Source: Niabella ginsenosidivorans (GTDB lineage Bacteria; Bacteroidota; Bacteroidia; Chitinophagales; Chitinophagaceae). From it: 64,000 nt of DNA. The notes below the pieces were generated by a model that saw only the letters and a program-made list of their open reading frames with translations, was not told where the DNA came from and did no database searches. This document shows, in pieces, positions 9,206-16,942 of this stretch. The position numbers and the translations under genes are program-made. The stretch's first letter is position 1, and every line of letters begins with the position of its first letter. The stretch covers positions 2,790,001-2,854,000 of the forward strand of contig NZ_CP015772.1 of assembly GCF_001654455.1 (NCBI RefSeq), written 5' to 3'.

Positions 9206-9414
9206 AACAGACAGGAACAGGGTTCATGATACTATTACTGCTGTCCTTACCGGGGCTGGCAATGGCTCAATCTTCAGTGGATTCCTTAATGAGAAGTGAT
9301 GGCAGGATCTACGTTGTAATAGCAGTGCTGCTGATTATTCTGTTAGGGCTGTTTTTTTATCTGTTCCGTGTAGAGCGCAGGCTAAAAAAGCTGGAAGACC
9401 AAAACAAGGATTAG
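9202..9414 (+). CDS. CcmD-like small membrane protein
   Basis: A 70-residue protein. The open frame extends upstream into ccmC, but the start at 9202 gives a clean signal segment (MKQTGTGFMILLLLSLPGLAMAQ) and a classic ATGA overlap with ccmC. One central membrane helix (IYVVIAVLLIILLGLFFYLF) is followed by a positively charged tail ending in RRLKKLEDQ. This layout is typical of CcmD-type accessory proteins that stabilise the heme exporter. Assignment is by context and topology, because the family has little sequence conservation. Confidence 0.75.
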   Translation: MKQTGTGFMILLLLSLPGLAMAQSSVDSLMRSDGRIYVVIAVLLIILLGLFFYLFRVERRLKKLEDQNKD

Positions 9415-9462
9415 CCAAAGGAAAAGCACATCTGGAATTGCTAAATTGAAAATATAATAACT

Positions 9463-10881
9463 ATGTCAGAAAACAATTACAGTTTTTTTGGAGCTGTTGA
9501 AAAGAGCTTCCATAAAGCTGCCCGGTTCACCAAATGGGATAAAGGATTGCTGGAACAGATCAATGCCTGTAATTCGGTTTACAGAATGCGTTTTCCTATT
9601 AAAAGAGAAAACGGAACCATTGAAGTTATTGAAGCCTACCGGGTGCAGCACTCGCACCATAAAACTCCCTGTAAAGGAGGCATCCGCTTTTCCATGCAGG
9701 TAAATCAGGATGAAGTAATGGCGCTGGCAGCACTGATGACCTATAAATGCGCTATTGTAAACGTGCCCTTTGGCGGCGGCAAAGGCGGTATTAAAATAGA
9801 TCCTAAAAATTATACTCCTTACGAGCTGGAAAAAATTACCCGCCGCTATACTACCGAATTAATAAAAAAGAATTTTATAGGGCCGGCGACGGATGTTCCG
9901 GCTCCTGATTATGGTACCGGTGAACGGGAAATGGCCTGGATTGTGGATACCTATAGTGCTATGAAGCCGCAGGAAATAGATGCCGCCGGCTGTGTTACCG
10001 GTAAACCCGTAAGCCAGGGCGGTGTAAGAGGCCGCAGGGAAGCTACAGGACTGGGGGTATTCTTTGGCATCCGCGAAGTTTGTCATATGCCTGAAGAAAT
10101 GGAAAAACTGGGGCTGACGCCGGGCGTGGAAGGCAAGCGTATCATTGTTCAGGGACTGGGCAACGTGGGGTATCACTCGGCAAAATTCTTTCACGATGCC
10201 GGGGCAAAAATAGTAGCCATTGCTGAATACGAAGGCGCCATCTATAATGAAAACGGGCTGGATGTGGAGGAAGTATTCCAGCACCGGAAACGCACCGGCT
10301 CTGTACTGAACTTTAAAGGAGCCACCAACTATAAAAATTCAAGAGAAGCGCTGGAACTGGACTGCGATATTTTAGTTCCCGCAGCGCTCGAAAATGTGAT
10401 TGATAAGGAAAATGCCCCCAGGATCAGGGCCAGGATCATTGGTGAAGCAGCCAACGGGCCATTGACCCCCGAAGCCGATGAGATCTTCCTGGAAAGGAAC
10501 ATCCTGGTGATCCCTGATATGTACCTGAATGCAGGGGGAGTTACTGTTTCCTATTTTGAATGGCTGAAAAACCTGAGCCATGTACGGTATGGCCGCCTTG
10601 AAAAGCGCTTTACTGAAAACGTAAATACATCTATACTGGAAGAAATTGAAGGGCTTACCAATAAAAAAGTGGATGAAAAGAAACGTAAAATGATCATGCA
10701 TGGTGCAGATGAGGTAGACCTGGTATACAGCGGTCTGGAAGAAACCATGATCACTGCCACAAGGGAAATTATGGAAGAATGGAGAAATAACCCGGAGATC
10801 CCGGACATGCGCACGGCAGCATATGTAGTGGCTATCAATAAAGTAGCCACAACATATGCAGAATTGGGTATTTTCCCGTAA
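9463..10881 (+). CDS. Glu/Leu/Phe/Val dehydrogenase (glutamate dehydrogenase)
   Basis: A 472-residue NAD(P)-dependent amino-acid dehydrogenase that interconverts glutamate and 2-oxoglutarate plus ammonia. Family signatures are [16 protein letters not shown], the catalytic-lysine region [32 protein letters not shown], and the Rossmann motif [27 protein letters not shown] and [17 protein letters not shown] complete the C-terminal domain. Glutamate is the most likely substrate. The gene is followed by an 8-bp perfect hairpin at 10894-10913. Confidence 0.93.
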   Translation: MSENNYSFFGAVEKSFHKAARFTKWDKGLLEQINACNSVYRMRFPIKRENGTIEVIEAYRVQHSHHKTPCKGGIRFSMQVNQDEVMALAALMTYKCAIVNVPFGGGKGGIKIDPKNYTPYELEKITRRYTTELIKKNFIGPATDVPAPDYGTGEREMAWIVDTYSAMKPQEIDAAGCVTGKPVSQGGVRGRREATGLGVFFGIREVCHMPEEMEKLGLTPGVEGKRIIVQGLGNVGYHSAKFFHDAGAKIVAIAEYEGAIYNENGLDVEEVFQHRKRTGSVLNFKGATNYKNSREALELDCDILVPAALENVIDKENAPRIRARIIGEAANGPLTPEADEIFLERNILVIPDMYLNAGGVTVSYFEWLKNLSHVRYGRLEKRFTENVNTSILEEIEGLTNKKVDEKKRKMIMHGADEVDLVYSGLEETMITATREIMEEWRNNPEIPDMRTAAYVVAINKVATTYAELGIFP

Positions 10882-10893
10882 TCGCTAAAAAGA

Positions 10894-10913
10894 CCCTATA
10901 AGATTTTATAGGG
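10894..10913 (+). terminator. Hairpin after glutamate dehydrogenase gene
   Basis: CCCTATAA and TTATAGGG form a perfect 8-bp stem around a GATT loop, 12 nt after the stop codon. There is no downstream T tract, so it may be a weak terminator or a 3'-end protecting stem. Confidence 0.45.
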
Positions 10914-10969
10914 CTCCCCAACTTTATAAACTAATCTGCCGGTAATTAGGCCGTTTGAGATATTTTGTT

Positions 10970-10977
10970 TACCTTTG
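10970..10977 (+). promoter_or_regulatory. Predicted -7 box of the DUF177-rpmF-plsX operon
   Basis: TACCTTTG matches TAnnTTTG 31 nt before the DUF177 start. The -33 element is not clear at the usual spacing. Confidence 0.4.
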
Positions 10978-11008
10978 CATCCCTAAATTAAAGGGAGGTA
11001 GTTGAGTC

Positions 11009-11560
11009 ATGGCTTACAGAAGGGTGTACGATATTGCTTTTGTGGGTTTAAAACCAGGAGTTCATGAGTTCAATTATGCAATAACAGACAAGTTCTTTGA
11101 GGCATTTCAGGAGCAGGACTTCACCAATTGCAAGGCACAGATCAAATTGCTGCTGGATAAAAAAAGCAGTTTTATGATGCTGAAGTTTGAAGTGGGGGGC
11201 ACATTGGATGTAGTATGCGACCGGTGTAACAATCCGTTAACACTGGAGCTATGGGATGAATTTATCATTACGGTAAAAATGGTAGAAGAGCCCGGTTTAA
11301 TGAACGACCAGGAAGAGGATCCGGATGTTTATTATATCAGCAGGGGCGAAAGCCATCTGAATGTAGAGGACTGGATCTACGAATTCATTAACCTCAGTAT
11401 TCCCATGCATAAGACCTGTGGTTTTGATAATGCCGATGGACCGCAATGCAATAAAGAGGCCCTGAAGATGCTGAACAAGCTGGGTTCCGAAAAAACCTCT
11501 AAGAAAGAGGTCAACCCGCTTTGGAAAGATTTAGAAAAATTCAAGGGACTGGACAATTAG
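11009..11560 (+). CDS. DUF177 (YceD-like) family protein
   Basis: A 183-residue protein of the YceD/DUF177 family, known to be encoded just upstream of rpmF in most bacteria and linked in other organisms to 23S rRNA metabolism. The sequence contains the CDRCNNPL zinc-knuckle-like pair and a second Cys pair around residues 130-142 (KTCGFDNADGPQCN). It begins with ATG behind an AGGGAGG-like segment. The rpmF gene follows after 56 bp and plsX after that, the classical gene order. Confidence 0.88.
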   Translation: MAYRRVYDIAFVGLKPGVHEFNYAITDKFFEAFQEQDFTNCKAQIKLLLDKKSSFMMLKFEVGGTLDVVCDRCNNPLTLELWDEFIITVKMVEEPGLMNDQEEDPDVYYISRGESHLNVEDWIYEFINLSIPMHKTCGFDNADGPQCNKEALKMLNKLGSEKTSKKEVNPLWKDLEKFKGLDN

Positions 11561-11616
11561 TAAACGTAGTTTAAAGAAAGAAAAAAATAATTTAGAACTT
11601 TTTAATTTTATCAGTT

Positions 11617-11811
11617 ATGCCAAATCCGAAACGCAGGCACAGCCAGCAAAGAAGCGCAAAACGCAGAACTCACTATAAAGCCACTTCCACTACTTTAACC
11701 ACAGATGCCACTACGGGTGAAACCCATGTACGGCACCGTGCTTATGTAAACGAAGGCAAGCTCATTTACAAAGGAAAAGTAGTAGCTGAAAAAGCACCTG
11801 CAAAAGCTTAA
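11617..11811 (+). CDS. rpmF: 50S ribosomal protein L32
   Basis: A 64-residue basic ribosomal protein. It starts with MPNPKRRHSQQRSAKRRTHY, the highly conserved L32 N-terminus. Its place between DUF177 and plsX is the standard arrangement. A 7-bp hairpin (GTTAAGT/ACTTAAC, 11819-11839) follows the gene and may reduce read-through into plsX. Confidence 0.97.
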   Translation: MPNPKRRHSQQRSAKRRTHYKATSTTLTTDATTGETHVRHRAYVNEGKLIYKGKVVAEKAPAKA

Positions 11812-11818
11812 AAAAAAC

Positions 11819-11839
11819 GTTAAGTCACCTTTACTTAAC
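11819..11839 (+). terminator. Weak hairpin between rpmF and plsX
   Basis: GTTAAGT (11819-11825) can pair with ACTTAAC (11833-11839) around a 7-nt loop; only a short T-rich segment follows. It is AT-rich and may be an attenuating or processing element. Confidence 0.35.
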
Positions 11840-11909
11840 TTGTTCATTCCAAATTCATTGACGACCTTTGGTTGGTGATGTATTTGGAATTTTTAATTTT
11901 AGCCCGTAT

Positions 11910-12860
11910 ATGATGAATATTGGAATTGATACGATGGGTGGCGATTTTGCGCCCCTTGAAGCATTAAGAGGAGTTAAAAAATATCTTTCGCAAAATGAAG
12001 GGAACGGCATACAACTTACATTATTTGGAGATGAGGCAGCGATTAAAGAAATCATTGCAGAAGAACAGATTCCGGAAGAACAGGTTACTGTAGTTGCCAC
12101 CACGCAGATCATTGGCATGCATGAGCACCCTACCAAAGCGCTGAAAGAAAAGACCGATTCCTCTATTGCCGTTGGGTTTCAATATCTGGCAAAGGGCAAA
12201 ACCAATGCGTTTGTGAGCGCAGGAAATACCGGCGCCATGCTGGTAGGCACCTTGTTCAGCATCAAAACGATCGAGGGGATTTTACGGCCCGTGATCTCTT
12301 CTATTATTCCCAAAAAAAACGGTGGCACCGGCCTGGTCCTGGATGTGGGGCTGAATGCAGATTGTAAACCCGAGCAATTGAACCAGTTTGCTACATTAGG
12401 CGCCGTTTATGCAAAGCATATCCTGGAAATTCCTCATCCTAAAGTAGGGTTGATCAATGTGGGCGAGGAAGAAGGTAAAGGCAATATATTAACCCAGGGG
12501 GCTTATCCTTTGCTGAAAGAAAACCGGAATATCCGCTTTATAGGAAATATTGAAGGCAGGGATCTTTTTAATGATAAGGCAGATATTATGGTATGCGACG
12601 GTTTTACCGGCAACATTATTTTAAAGCTGGCAGAATCTATTTATGATATTTCAACAGCAGAAGCGCTGAATAATTCTTACCTGAACCGGTTTAATTTTGA
12701 AATTTACGGAGGCACTCCTGTATTAGGCGTAGAGCACCCGGTTGTGGTGGGGCATGGCATTTCAAAGGCCACCGCTTTCAGCAATATGATCCTTGTAGCT
12801 GAAAAAATGCTGCAGACCGATGTGCTTCAGAAATTAAAAGAGGCGGTTCAACAGAGTTAA
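11910..12860 (+). CDS. plsX: Phosphate acyltransferase PlsX
   Basis: Converts acyl-ACP to acyl-phosphate, the first step of the PlsX/PlsY route to phospholipid. The conserved N-terminus NIGIDTMGGDFAPLEALRG starts two residues after ATG at 11910; the open frame reaches back to 11868 but that extension is not conserved. Further motifs are FVSAGNTGAMLVGTLF, DVGLNADCKPEQL, VCDGFTGNIILK and GHGISKATAFSNMI. Length is 316 residues. It closes a DUF177-rpmF-plsX group; the usual fabH does not follow here. The stop codon lies inside a GGCGGTT/AACCGCC hairpin (12842-12866). Confidence 0.95.
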   Translation: MMNIGIDTMGGDFAPLEALRGVKKYLSQNEGNGIQLTLFGDEAAIKEIIAEEQIPEEQVTVVATTQIIGMHEHPTKALKEKTDSSIAVGFQYLAKGKTNAFVSAGNTGAMLVGTLFSIKTIEGILRPVISSIIPKKNGGTGLVLDVGLNADCKPEQLNQFATLGAVYAKHILEIPHPKVGLINVGEEEGKGNILTQGAYPLLKENRNIRFIGNIEGRDLFNDKADIMVCDGFTGNIILKLAESIYDISTAEALNNSYLNRFNFEIYGGTPVLGVEHPVVVGHGISKATAFSNMILVAEKMLQTDVLQKLKEAVQQS

Positions 12861-12866
12861 ACCGCC
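12842..12866 (+). terminator. Hairpin across the plsX stop codon
   Basis: GGCGGTT (12842-12848) and AACCGCC (12860-12866) form a 7-bp stem with an 11-nt loop that contains the stop codon. No T tract follows. Confidence 0.35.
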
Positions 12867-12901
12867 ATCCGCACTTTTATTAAGCCAACGCAATAACTTT
12901 A

Positions 12902-13906
12902 TTACTGATACGTTACAGACACCGGTACATCGATCGTATAATTGTAAGGTGTCAGCACTTTTAAAATAACATTATACGTACCCTTCGGAATGGTCGTATT
13001 GCCAACGGGTGTCATTTCCCATTCAATGGAATAGAACTTTGCAGAACCATCCAGCAGCTTGCCCAGGTTGCCAAACATGCTGATCAGTTGTTGTGCATCC
13101 TGCGCATACATAAATGCCCCTCCCGTAGCTATTGCCTGGTCAAAAAGATAGGCATCAGAAGAACTGCCCAGCCCTATATTATACAACCGCACATTTTTGG
13201 CAGTTGCTGCGCTTACTACAGCACTACTGCTTTTGGAGCTCAGGTTATCCTCACCATCCGTAAAGGTTAATAAAGCTTTTACGGATTTAGTGCCTTTCCC
13301 TGCAATATCCGTAACAGCAGCGATCTGCGAATCATACAGGCGGGTATTGCCTTTGGATTTATTGCGTACGCTTTCCACATCTTTTACTAACTGAGCAGTA
13401 TCATTTGTAAATCCTGTTCCGATCTTGGCATAATTATCAGAGAACCACCATACCCAGGATTCATCCCCCTGATTCATATTCCAGCAGAAAATCTTACCTG
13501 CGTCAATCCTGAGATCGTCCGGGTCTGTGTTATCCGTGCTGCCACTCTGATCCATCAGCATAATTGAAGAATAATTGCCGGCAGCATTACCGCCCGATAA
13601 AGACGCTTTTACTGCTTTAAAAGCATAACTGCCATACAGCGTATCAATTTTAAATTCCCCGGCTCCAAAGCCGTATTCCATATTTTTTGAATCCTTAAAC
13701 ACGGCAAGGTCAACCGAAAAGCGCACCTTCTTCTCCCCCGCTTCCAGCACTTTTACATTATATACAGCAGCAGATGGAAGGGAATTGTCATTTAAGGGTG
13801 GTGTTATTTTAACAACATCATCTTTTTTACAGGAAAAAAGCAATACAGAGCTTAGAACAGCAGCAAAAGCAGCTTTTGCAATCAGACCGGTTTTTTTCAT
13901 CATCAT
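12902..13906 (-). CDS. von Willebrand factor A domain lipoprotein
   Basis: A 334-residue predicted lipoprotein with a lipobox ending in LLFSC (Cys about 26) followed by KKDD. The vWA domain starts near residue 110. Its MIDAS motif D-Q-S-G-S is visible in LMDQSGSTDN, and the second metal-site segment is TFTDGEDNLSSKSSS. The protein likely binds a partner or substrate at the cell surface in a metal-dependent way. It is a single gene with its own strong promoter (13924-13954). No conserved neighbour points to its role. Confidence 0.82.
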   Translation of the reverse strand: MMMKKTGLIAKAAFAAVLSSVLLFSCKKDDVVKITPPLNDNSLPSAAVYNVKVLEAGEKKVRFSVDLAVFKDSKNMEYGFGAGEFKIDTLYGSYAFKAVKASLSGGNAAGNYSSIMLMDQSGSTDNTDPDDLRIDAGKIFCWNMNQGDESWVWWFSDNYAKIGTGFTNDTAQLVKDVESVRNKSKGNTRLYDSQIAAVTDIAGKGTKSVKALLTFTDGEDNLSSKSSSAVVSAATAKNVRLYNIGLGSSSDAYLFDQAIATGGAFMYAQDAQQLISMFGNLGKLLDGSAKFYSIEWEMTPVGNTTIPKGTYNVILKVLTPYNYTIDVPVSVTYQ

Positions 13907-13923
13907 AATTATTTTTTGTGATG

Positions 13924-13954
13924 CGAAAATAGACCGGTCGTCCTGGTTATCAAA
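13924..13954 (-). promoter_or_regulatory. Promoter of the vWA lipoprotein gene
   Basis: On the minus strand TTTG (13951-13954), a 19-nt spacer and TATTTTCG (13924-13931) match the Bacteroidota promoter pattern at ideal spacing. The predicted leader is short, about 12 nt. Confidence 0.65.
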
Positions 13955-13993
13955 TACTCAAAAACCAGTATTTTTTTATCAAGGGACCTGTCA

Positions 13994-15397
13994 TCAGGAT
14001 AACCCTGTTTCAAAATGCCTTTCAGGCACCAGTACATCCAGAAATCCCTTTTTAATTAACCGGTTTTTAAAGGCAAACTGTACTTCAGGCTCGCCATGAA
14101 CCAGGAACAGTTTTTTCACCAGTTTGGGATCCTGGCAGGCCAGCCACTGGCACAGATCATCATAATCACCATGAGCACTCATGCTCCTTATCTGCCCTAT
14201 TTCCGCATTCACCTGATGCTCCACGCCAAATATGCCCACTTCCTTTGCGCCTGCAAGCAGCCGGCCTCCCAATGAGTTGGGCTCACAGTAGCCGGTCATC
14301 ACAATGGCATTACGGGAGTTTTCAATATTATTACTGATATGGTGTTTTACCCGGCCCGCGTCTGCCATTCCGCTTGCTGAAATAATGACCATCGGGCCAT
14401 TCCTGAAGTTGAGGGATTTTGATTCCTCAACAGACTTTATATAAGTGACCCCGGGAAACATAAAAGGATCATCATCATTCTTCAGCACATTCTGGATCTG
14501 CTTATTAAAATACTGGGGAAAACGCTTTACCACATCGGTTGCTTCAATGCTTAGCGGGCTATCCACATAAAACGGGATCTTGGGAAGAACGCCCTGTGCC
14601 TCCAACTGATTCAGATCATAAAGAATTTCCTGGGTACGCCCAACACTAAATGCCGGTAAGATCAGTTTACCCTTTCGTTCCATACATACCTTATTAATCC
14701 ATTCGTGCAATAGCTGCGGCGTATCTTTTACGTCTTCATGCAAAGAGTTACCATAGGTCGATTCCATAATAATATAATCTGCCTGCGGAAAAATCTCCGG
14801 AGAGCGCAGGATCACATCCCGGTACCGGCCCACGTCGCCGCTAAAGGTGATGCGGGTATCTTTTCCATCTTCTTTAACAACCAGATGCACACATCCGCTT
14901 CCGATGATATGACCGGCATCTGTAAACAGCGCCTGTACTCCCTCTATCACATCAAACCACTGGCCATATTCCACGGTTTCAAAAAGCAGCATGGCTCTTT
15001 TTGCATCTTCAATATTGTAAAGAGGCTGCAGCAGCTCCGGGGAGGTGCGCTGCCGCTTTTTTTCCAGGAACCGAGCGTCGCTCTCCTGTATCTCAGCGCT
15101 GTCCATCAGCAAAATATTGGTAAGATCTTTTGTTCCTGGCGTACAAAAAATCTTACCCTGGTATCCTTCCTTTACAAGTTTGGGAACAAGACCGCAATGA
15201 TCTATATGAGCGTGCGACAGGATCATTACATCCACTTCACTGCTGATAAAGCCAAAATCATGATTCAGCTTATCAGTTTCATCACCCAGCCCCTGGTACA
15301 TACCGCAGTCAAGTAATATTTTTTTTCCATTCTTCAGTGTAATCAGGTGTTTGGAGCCCGTTACGGTTTGGGCCGCACCATGAAAAGCAATTTTCAT
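13994..15397 (-). CDS. Beta-CASP metallo-beta-lactamase-fold nuclease
   Basis: A 467-residue protein of the RNA-specificity (beta-CASP) branch of the metallo-beta-lactamase fold, related to RNase J and CPSF-73 type ribonucleases. Zinc ligands are seen in SHAHIDHCG (H62, H64, D66, H67), with the later DAGHIIGSG and SGDVGRY motifs. The beta-CASP segment contains PAFSVGRTQE and SASGMADAGRVKHH. The C-terminal SAHGDYDDL supplies the last conserved histidine. The likely activity is RNA cleavage or 5'-3' trimming. It stands alone on the minus strand. Confidence 0.88.
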   Translation of the reverse strand: MKIAFHGAAQTVTGSKHLITLKNGKKILLDCGMYQGLGDETDKLNHDFGFISSEVDVMILSHAHIDHCGLVPKLVKEGYQGKIFCTPGTKDLTNILLMDSAEIQESDARFLEKKRQRTSPELLQPLYNIEDAKRAMLLFETVEYGQWFDVIEGVQALFTDAGHIIGSGCVHLVVKEDGKDTRITFSGDVGRYRDVILRSPEIFPQADYIIMESTYGNSLHEDVKDTPQLLHEWINKVCMERKGKLILPAFSVGRTQEILYDLNQLEAQGVLPKIPFYVDSPLSIEATDVVKRFPQYFNKQIQNVLKNDDDPFMFPGVTYIKSVEESKSLNFRNGPMVIISASGMADAGRVKHHISNNIENSRNAIVMTGYCEPNSLGGRLLAGAKEVGIFGVEHQVNAEIGQIRSMSAHGDYDDLCQWLACQDPKLVKKLFLVHGEPEVQFAFKNRLIKKGFLDVLVPERHFETGLS

Positions 15398-15708
15398 ACA
15401 AGTACGTTTTAATTAGGATAAGAGTTATTTTAACAAACAAGGTAAGCAAAGAATTTTATATCCCCTACAGGTGTTTGCGTTTTATGAGAATTTGTTGATT
15501 AAACCGTGCAACTGAGAATTGAGAATCGGGAGTTGAGCATTCAGTTATCAGTCCCGGCTATGAACCATAAACTACCATTCAGCTCTCCTTACTGCCACAG
15601 CCTTCTCAGCAACTCGTGCAGTTCCTGCACCCCTTCAGTGGCGGTTTTTTCAATGGCAGCCAGGTTCGGCATGTGCTGTAAAATATGCAACCATGAGCCG
15701 GGGCTTAA
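15398..15708. other. Gene-free stretch with heptamer repeats
   Basis: This 311-bp gap holds a degenerate 7-nt tandem repeat at 15510-15551. Nearer the DUF4442 gene, a short minus-strand open segment around 15600-15705 reads SWLHILQHMPNLAAIEKTA and then ends in a stop. It has no start and looks like a remnant or chance frame. No RNA gene was seen. Confidence 0.5.
15510..15551. repeat. Degenerate heptanucleotide tandem repeat
   Basis: Six successive 7-nt units can be read: aactgag, aattgag, aatcggg, agttgag, cattcag, ttatcag. Period 7 is clear although the units vary. Similar repeats occur at three other intergenic sites in the window. Confidence 0.6.
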
Positions 15709-16200
15709 TTATGACAGTGCTTTATTCTTTGCTTTAAATGACCAGGTAATATGGAAGGTTGCAATCAGCTCGCCTGCTTCACTTTCACCGGTAGAAACTG
15801 CGGTCAGTTGCTGCGGCTGATCTTCTTTTATGGCTTTTTGGATCGTTTCTGAAAAAGCTACACCATCTTTGCACGTAAAAAAAGTAATGCCAGTTGCTTT
15901 TTTAAAGTAGGTTGCCTCTAATTTTACCACCAGCAATGAAATCTTTGCAGGTTGATCTATTGCTTTTGCCATCGCTAAAGCACCCGTACTTAACTCTCCG
16001 GCCATAGCCAGTGCGGCAAAATAGGTGGAGCGGAACGGGTTTTTGGTGATCCGGTTATAAGGAACGGTTACCATGCATTTCCGGTCATCAATTTCACGGA
16101 TACGTACACCCGCTAATAAAGCCAGAGGAAGCTTTGACAGCAAAAACATCCTGAACTTTACAGGATGTTTCAATGCTTTTATAAACCTATCTGCTTTCAT
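15709..16200 (-). CDS. DUF4442 hotdog-fold protein
   Basis: A 163-residue protein of the DUF4442 family, distantly related to acyl-CoA thioesterases with the hotdog fold. Recognisable features are VRIREIDDRKCMVTVPYN, NPFRSTYFAALAMAGELSTG, and a C-terminal strand SEAGELIATFHITWSFK. The substrate is unknown. It is 17 bp downstream of the thioredoxin-like gene on the same strand, so the two may share a transcript. Confidence 0.8.
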   Translation of the reverse strand: MKADRFIKALKHPVKFRMFLLSKLPLALLAGVRIREIDDRKCMVTVPYNRITKNPFRSTYFAALAMAGELSTGALAMAKAIDQPAKISLLVVKLEATYFKKATGITFFTCKDGVAFSETIQKAIKEDQPQQLTAVSTGESEAGELIATFHITWSFKAKNKALS

Positions 16201-16217
16201 CAGTAATGCACCAGGAT

Positions 16218-16712
16218 TTATTCCTTATATTTTTCCGGCTTTAATGCGTCCGGGGCCCAGTCATTCAGGAACCCGGATACTTTTTCTTTGCTGTAGCCTT
16301 TCCCTTCTTCCAGGTAGGCGGAGTTCTGGGTATGGATCAATTGCCCGTCGCTGGCAAGCACCAGGAATACGGGAAATCCGAACCGCTGAGGAAAAGCATA
16401 TTTTGCCAGCAACGGAAGATTTTTATTTTCCTTGCTGTAATTTAAGTGGTAAACGACATAAGCGCTTTTGATCAGGGAATCTATCGAGGAGTCTGTCTTT
16501 GAAAAATGATCAAACCGCGCACACCAGATGCACCAATTGCCTCCAATAGAAATAAGAACATGCTTGTGCTCTTTTTGGGCCTGTGCCACGGCTTTTGCAA
16601 TACCGGCTTCTGCATCGGCAGCGGGGTCATATGCGTTAAATGTTTTTAAATCCTGTGCCCGGCCACCCAGCATTATAAAAAAAGAAAAAATGATTATAAC
16701 AAACTGTTTCAT
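16218..16712 (-). CDS. Thioredoxin-like (DUF255-type) exported protein
   Basis: A 164-residue exported protein with a signal peptide (residues 1-19, cleavage after GRAQ). The thioredoxin-fold active site is C-I-W-C in GGNWCIWCARFDHF (about residues 59-62). It likely acts as a periplasmic oxidoreductase or chaperone. It stands upstream of the DUF4442 gene and downstream, on the same strand, of the interrupted TonB receptor gene. That arrangement suggests, without proof, a shared role such as metal handling. Confidence 0.8.
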   Translation of the reverse strand: MKQFVIIIFSFFIMLGGRAQDLKTFNAYDPAADAEAGIAKAVAQAQKEHKHVLISIGGNWCIWCARFDHFSKTDSSIDSLIKSAYVVYHLNYSKENKNLPLLAKYAFPQRFGFPVFLVLASDGQLIHTQNSAYLEEGKGYSKEKVSGFLNDWAPDALKPEKYKE

Positions 16713-16942
16713 ATCTTATAAAAATTAAAATCCGAACCCGGCACAAAGATAAACAGAAACGGGCGGCCTTACAGCCCTTTTTGTTTTTAAAGAACAGATA
16801 AGGTAAAGTGTAGCCGGGAGTGGAACGTAAAATGAAGATGCAGGATCCGCATAAACGATAACAGCACATCACCGGGTATCCAGACAGAAGAGTTGGGCCG
16901 CTCCTTTTTAGTCCGCACTCAGAACGTCCCCAGTTAAACGGC

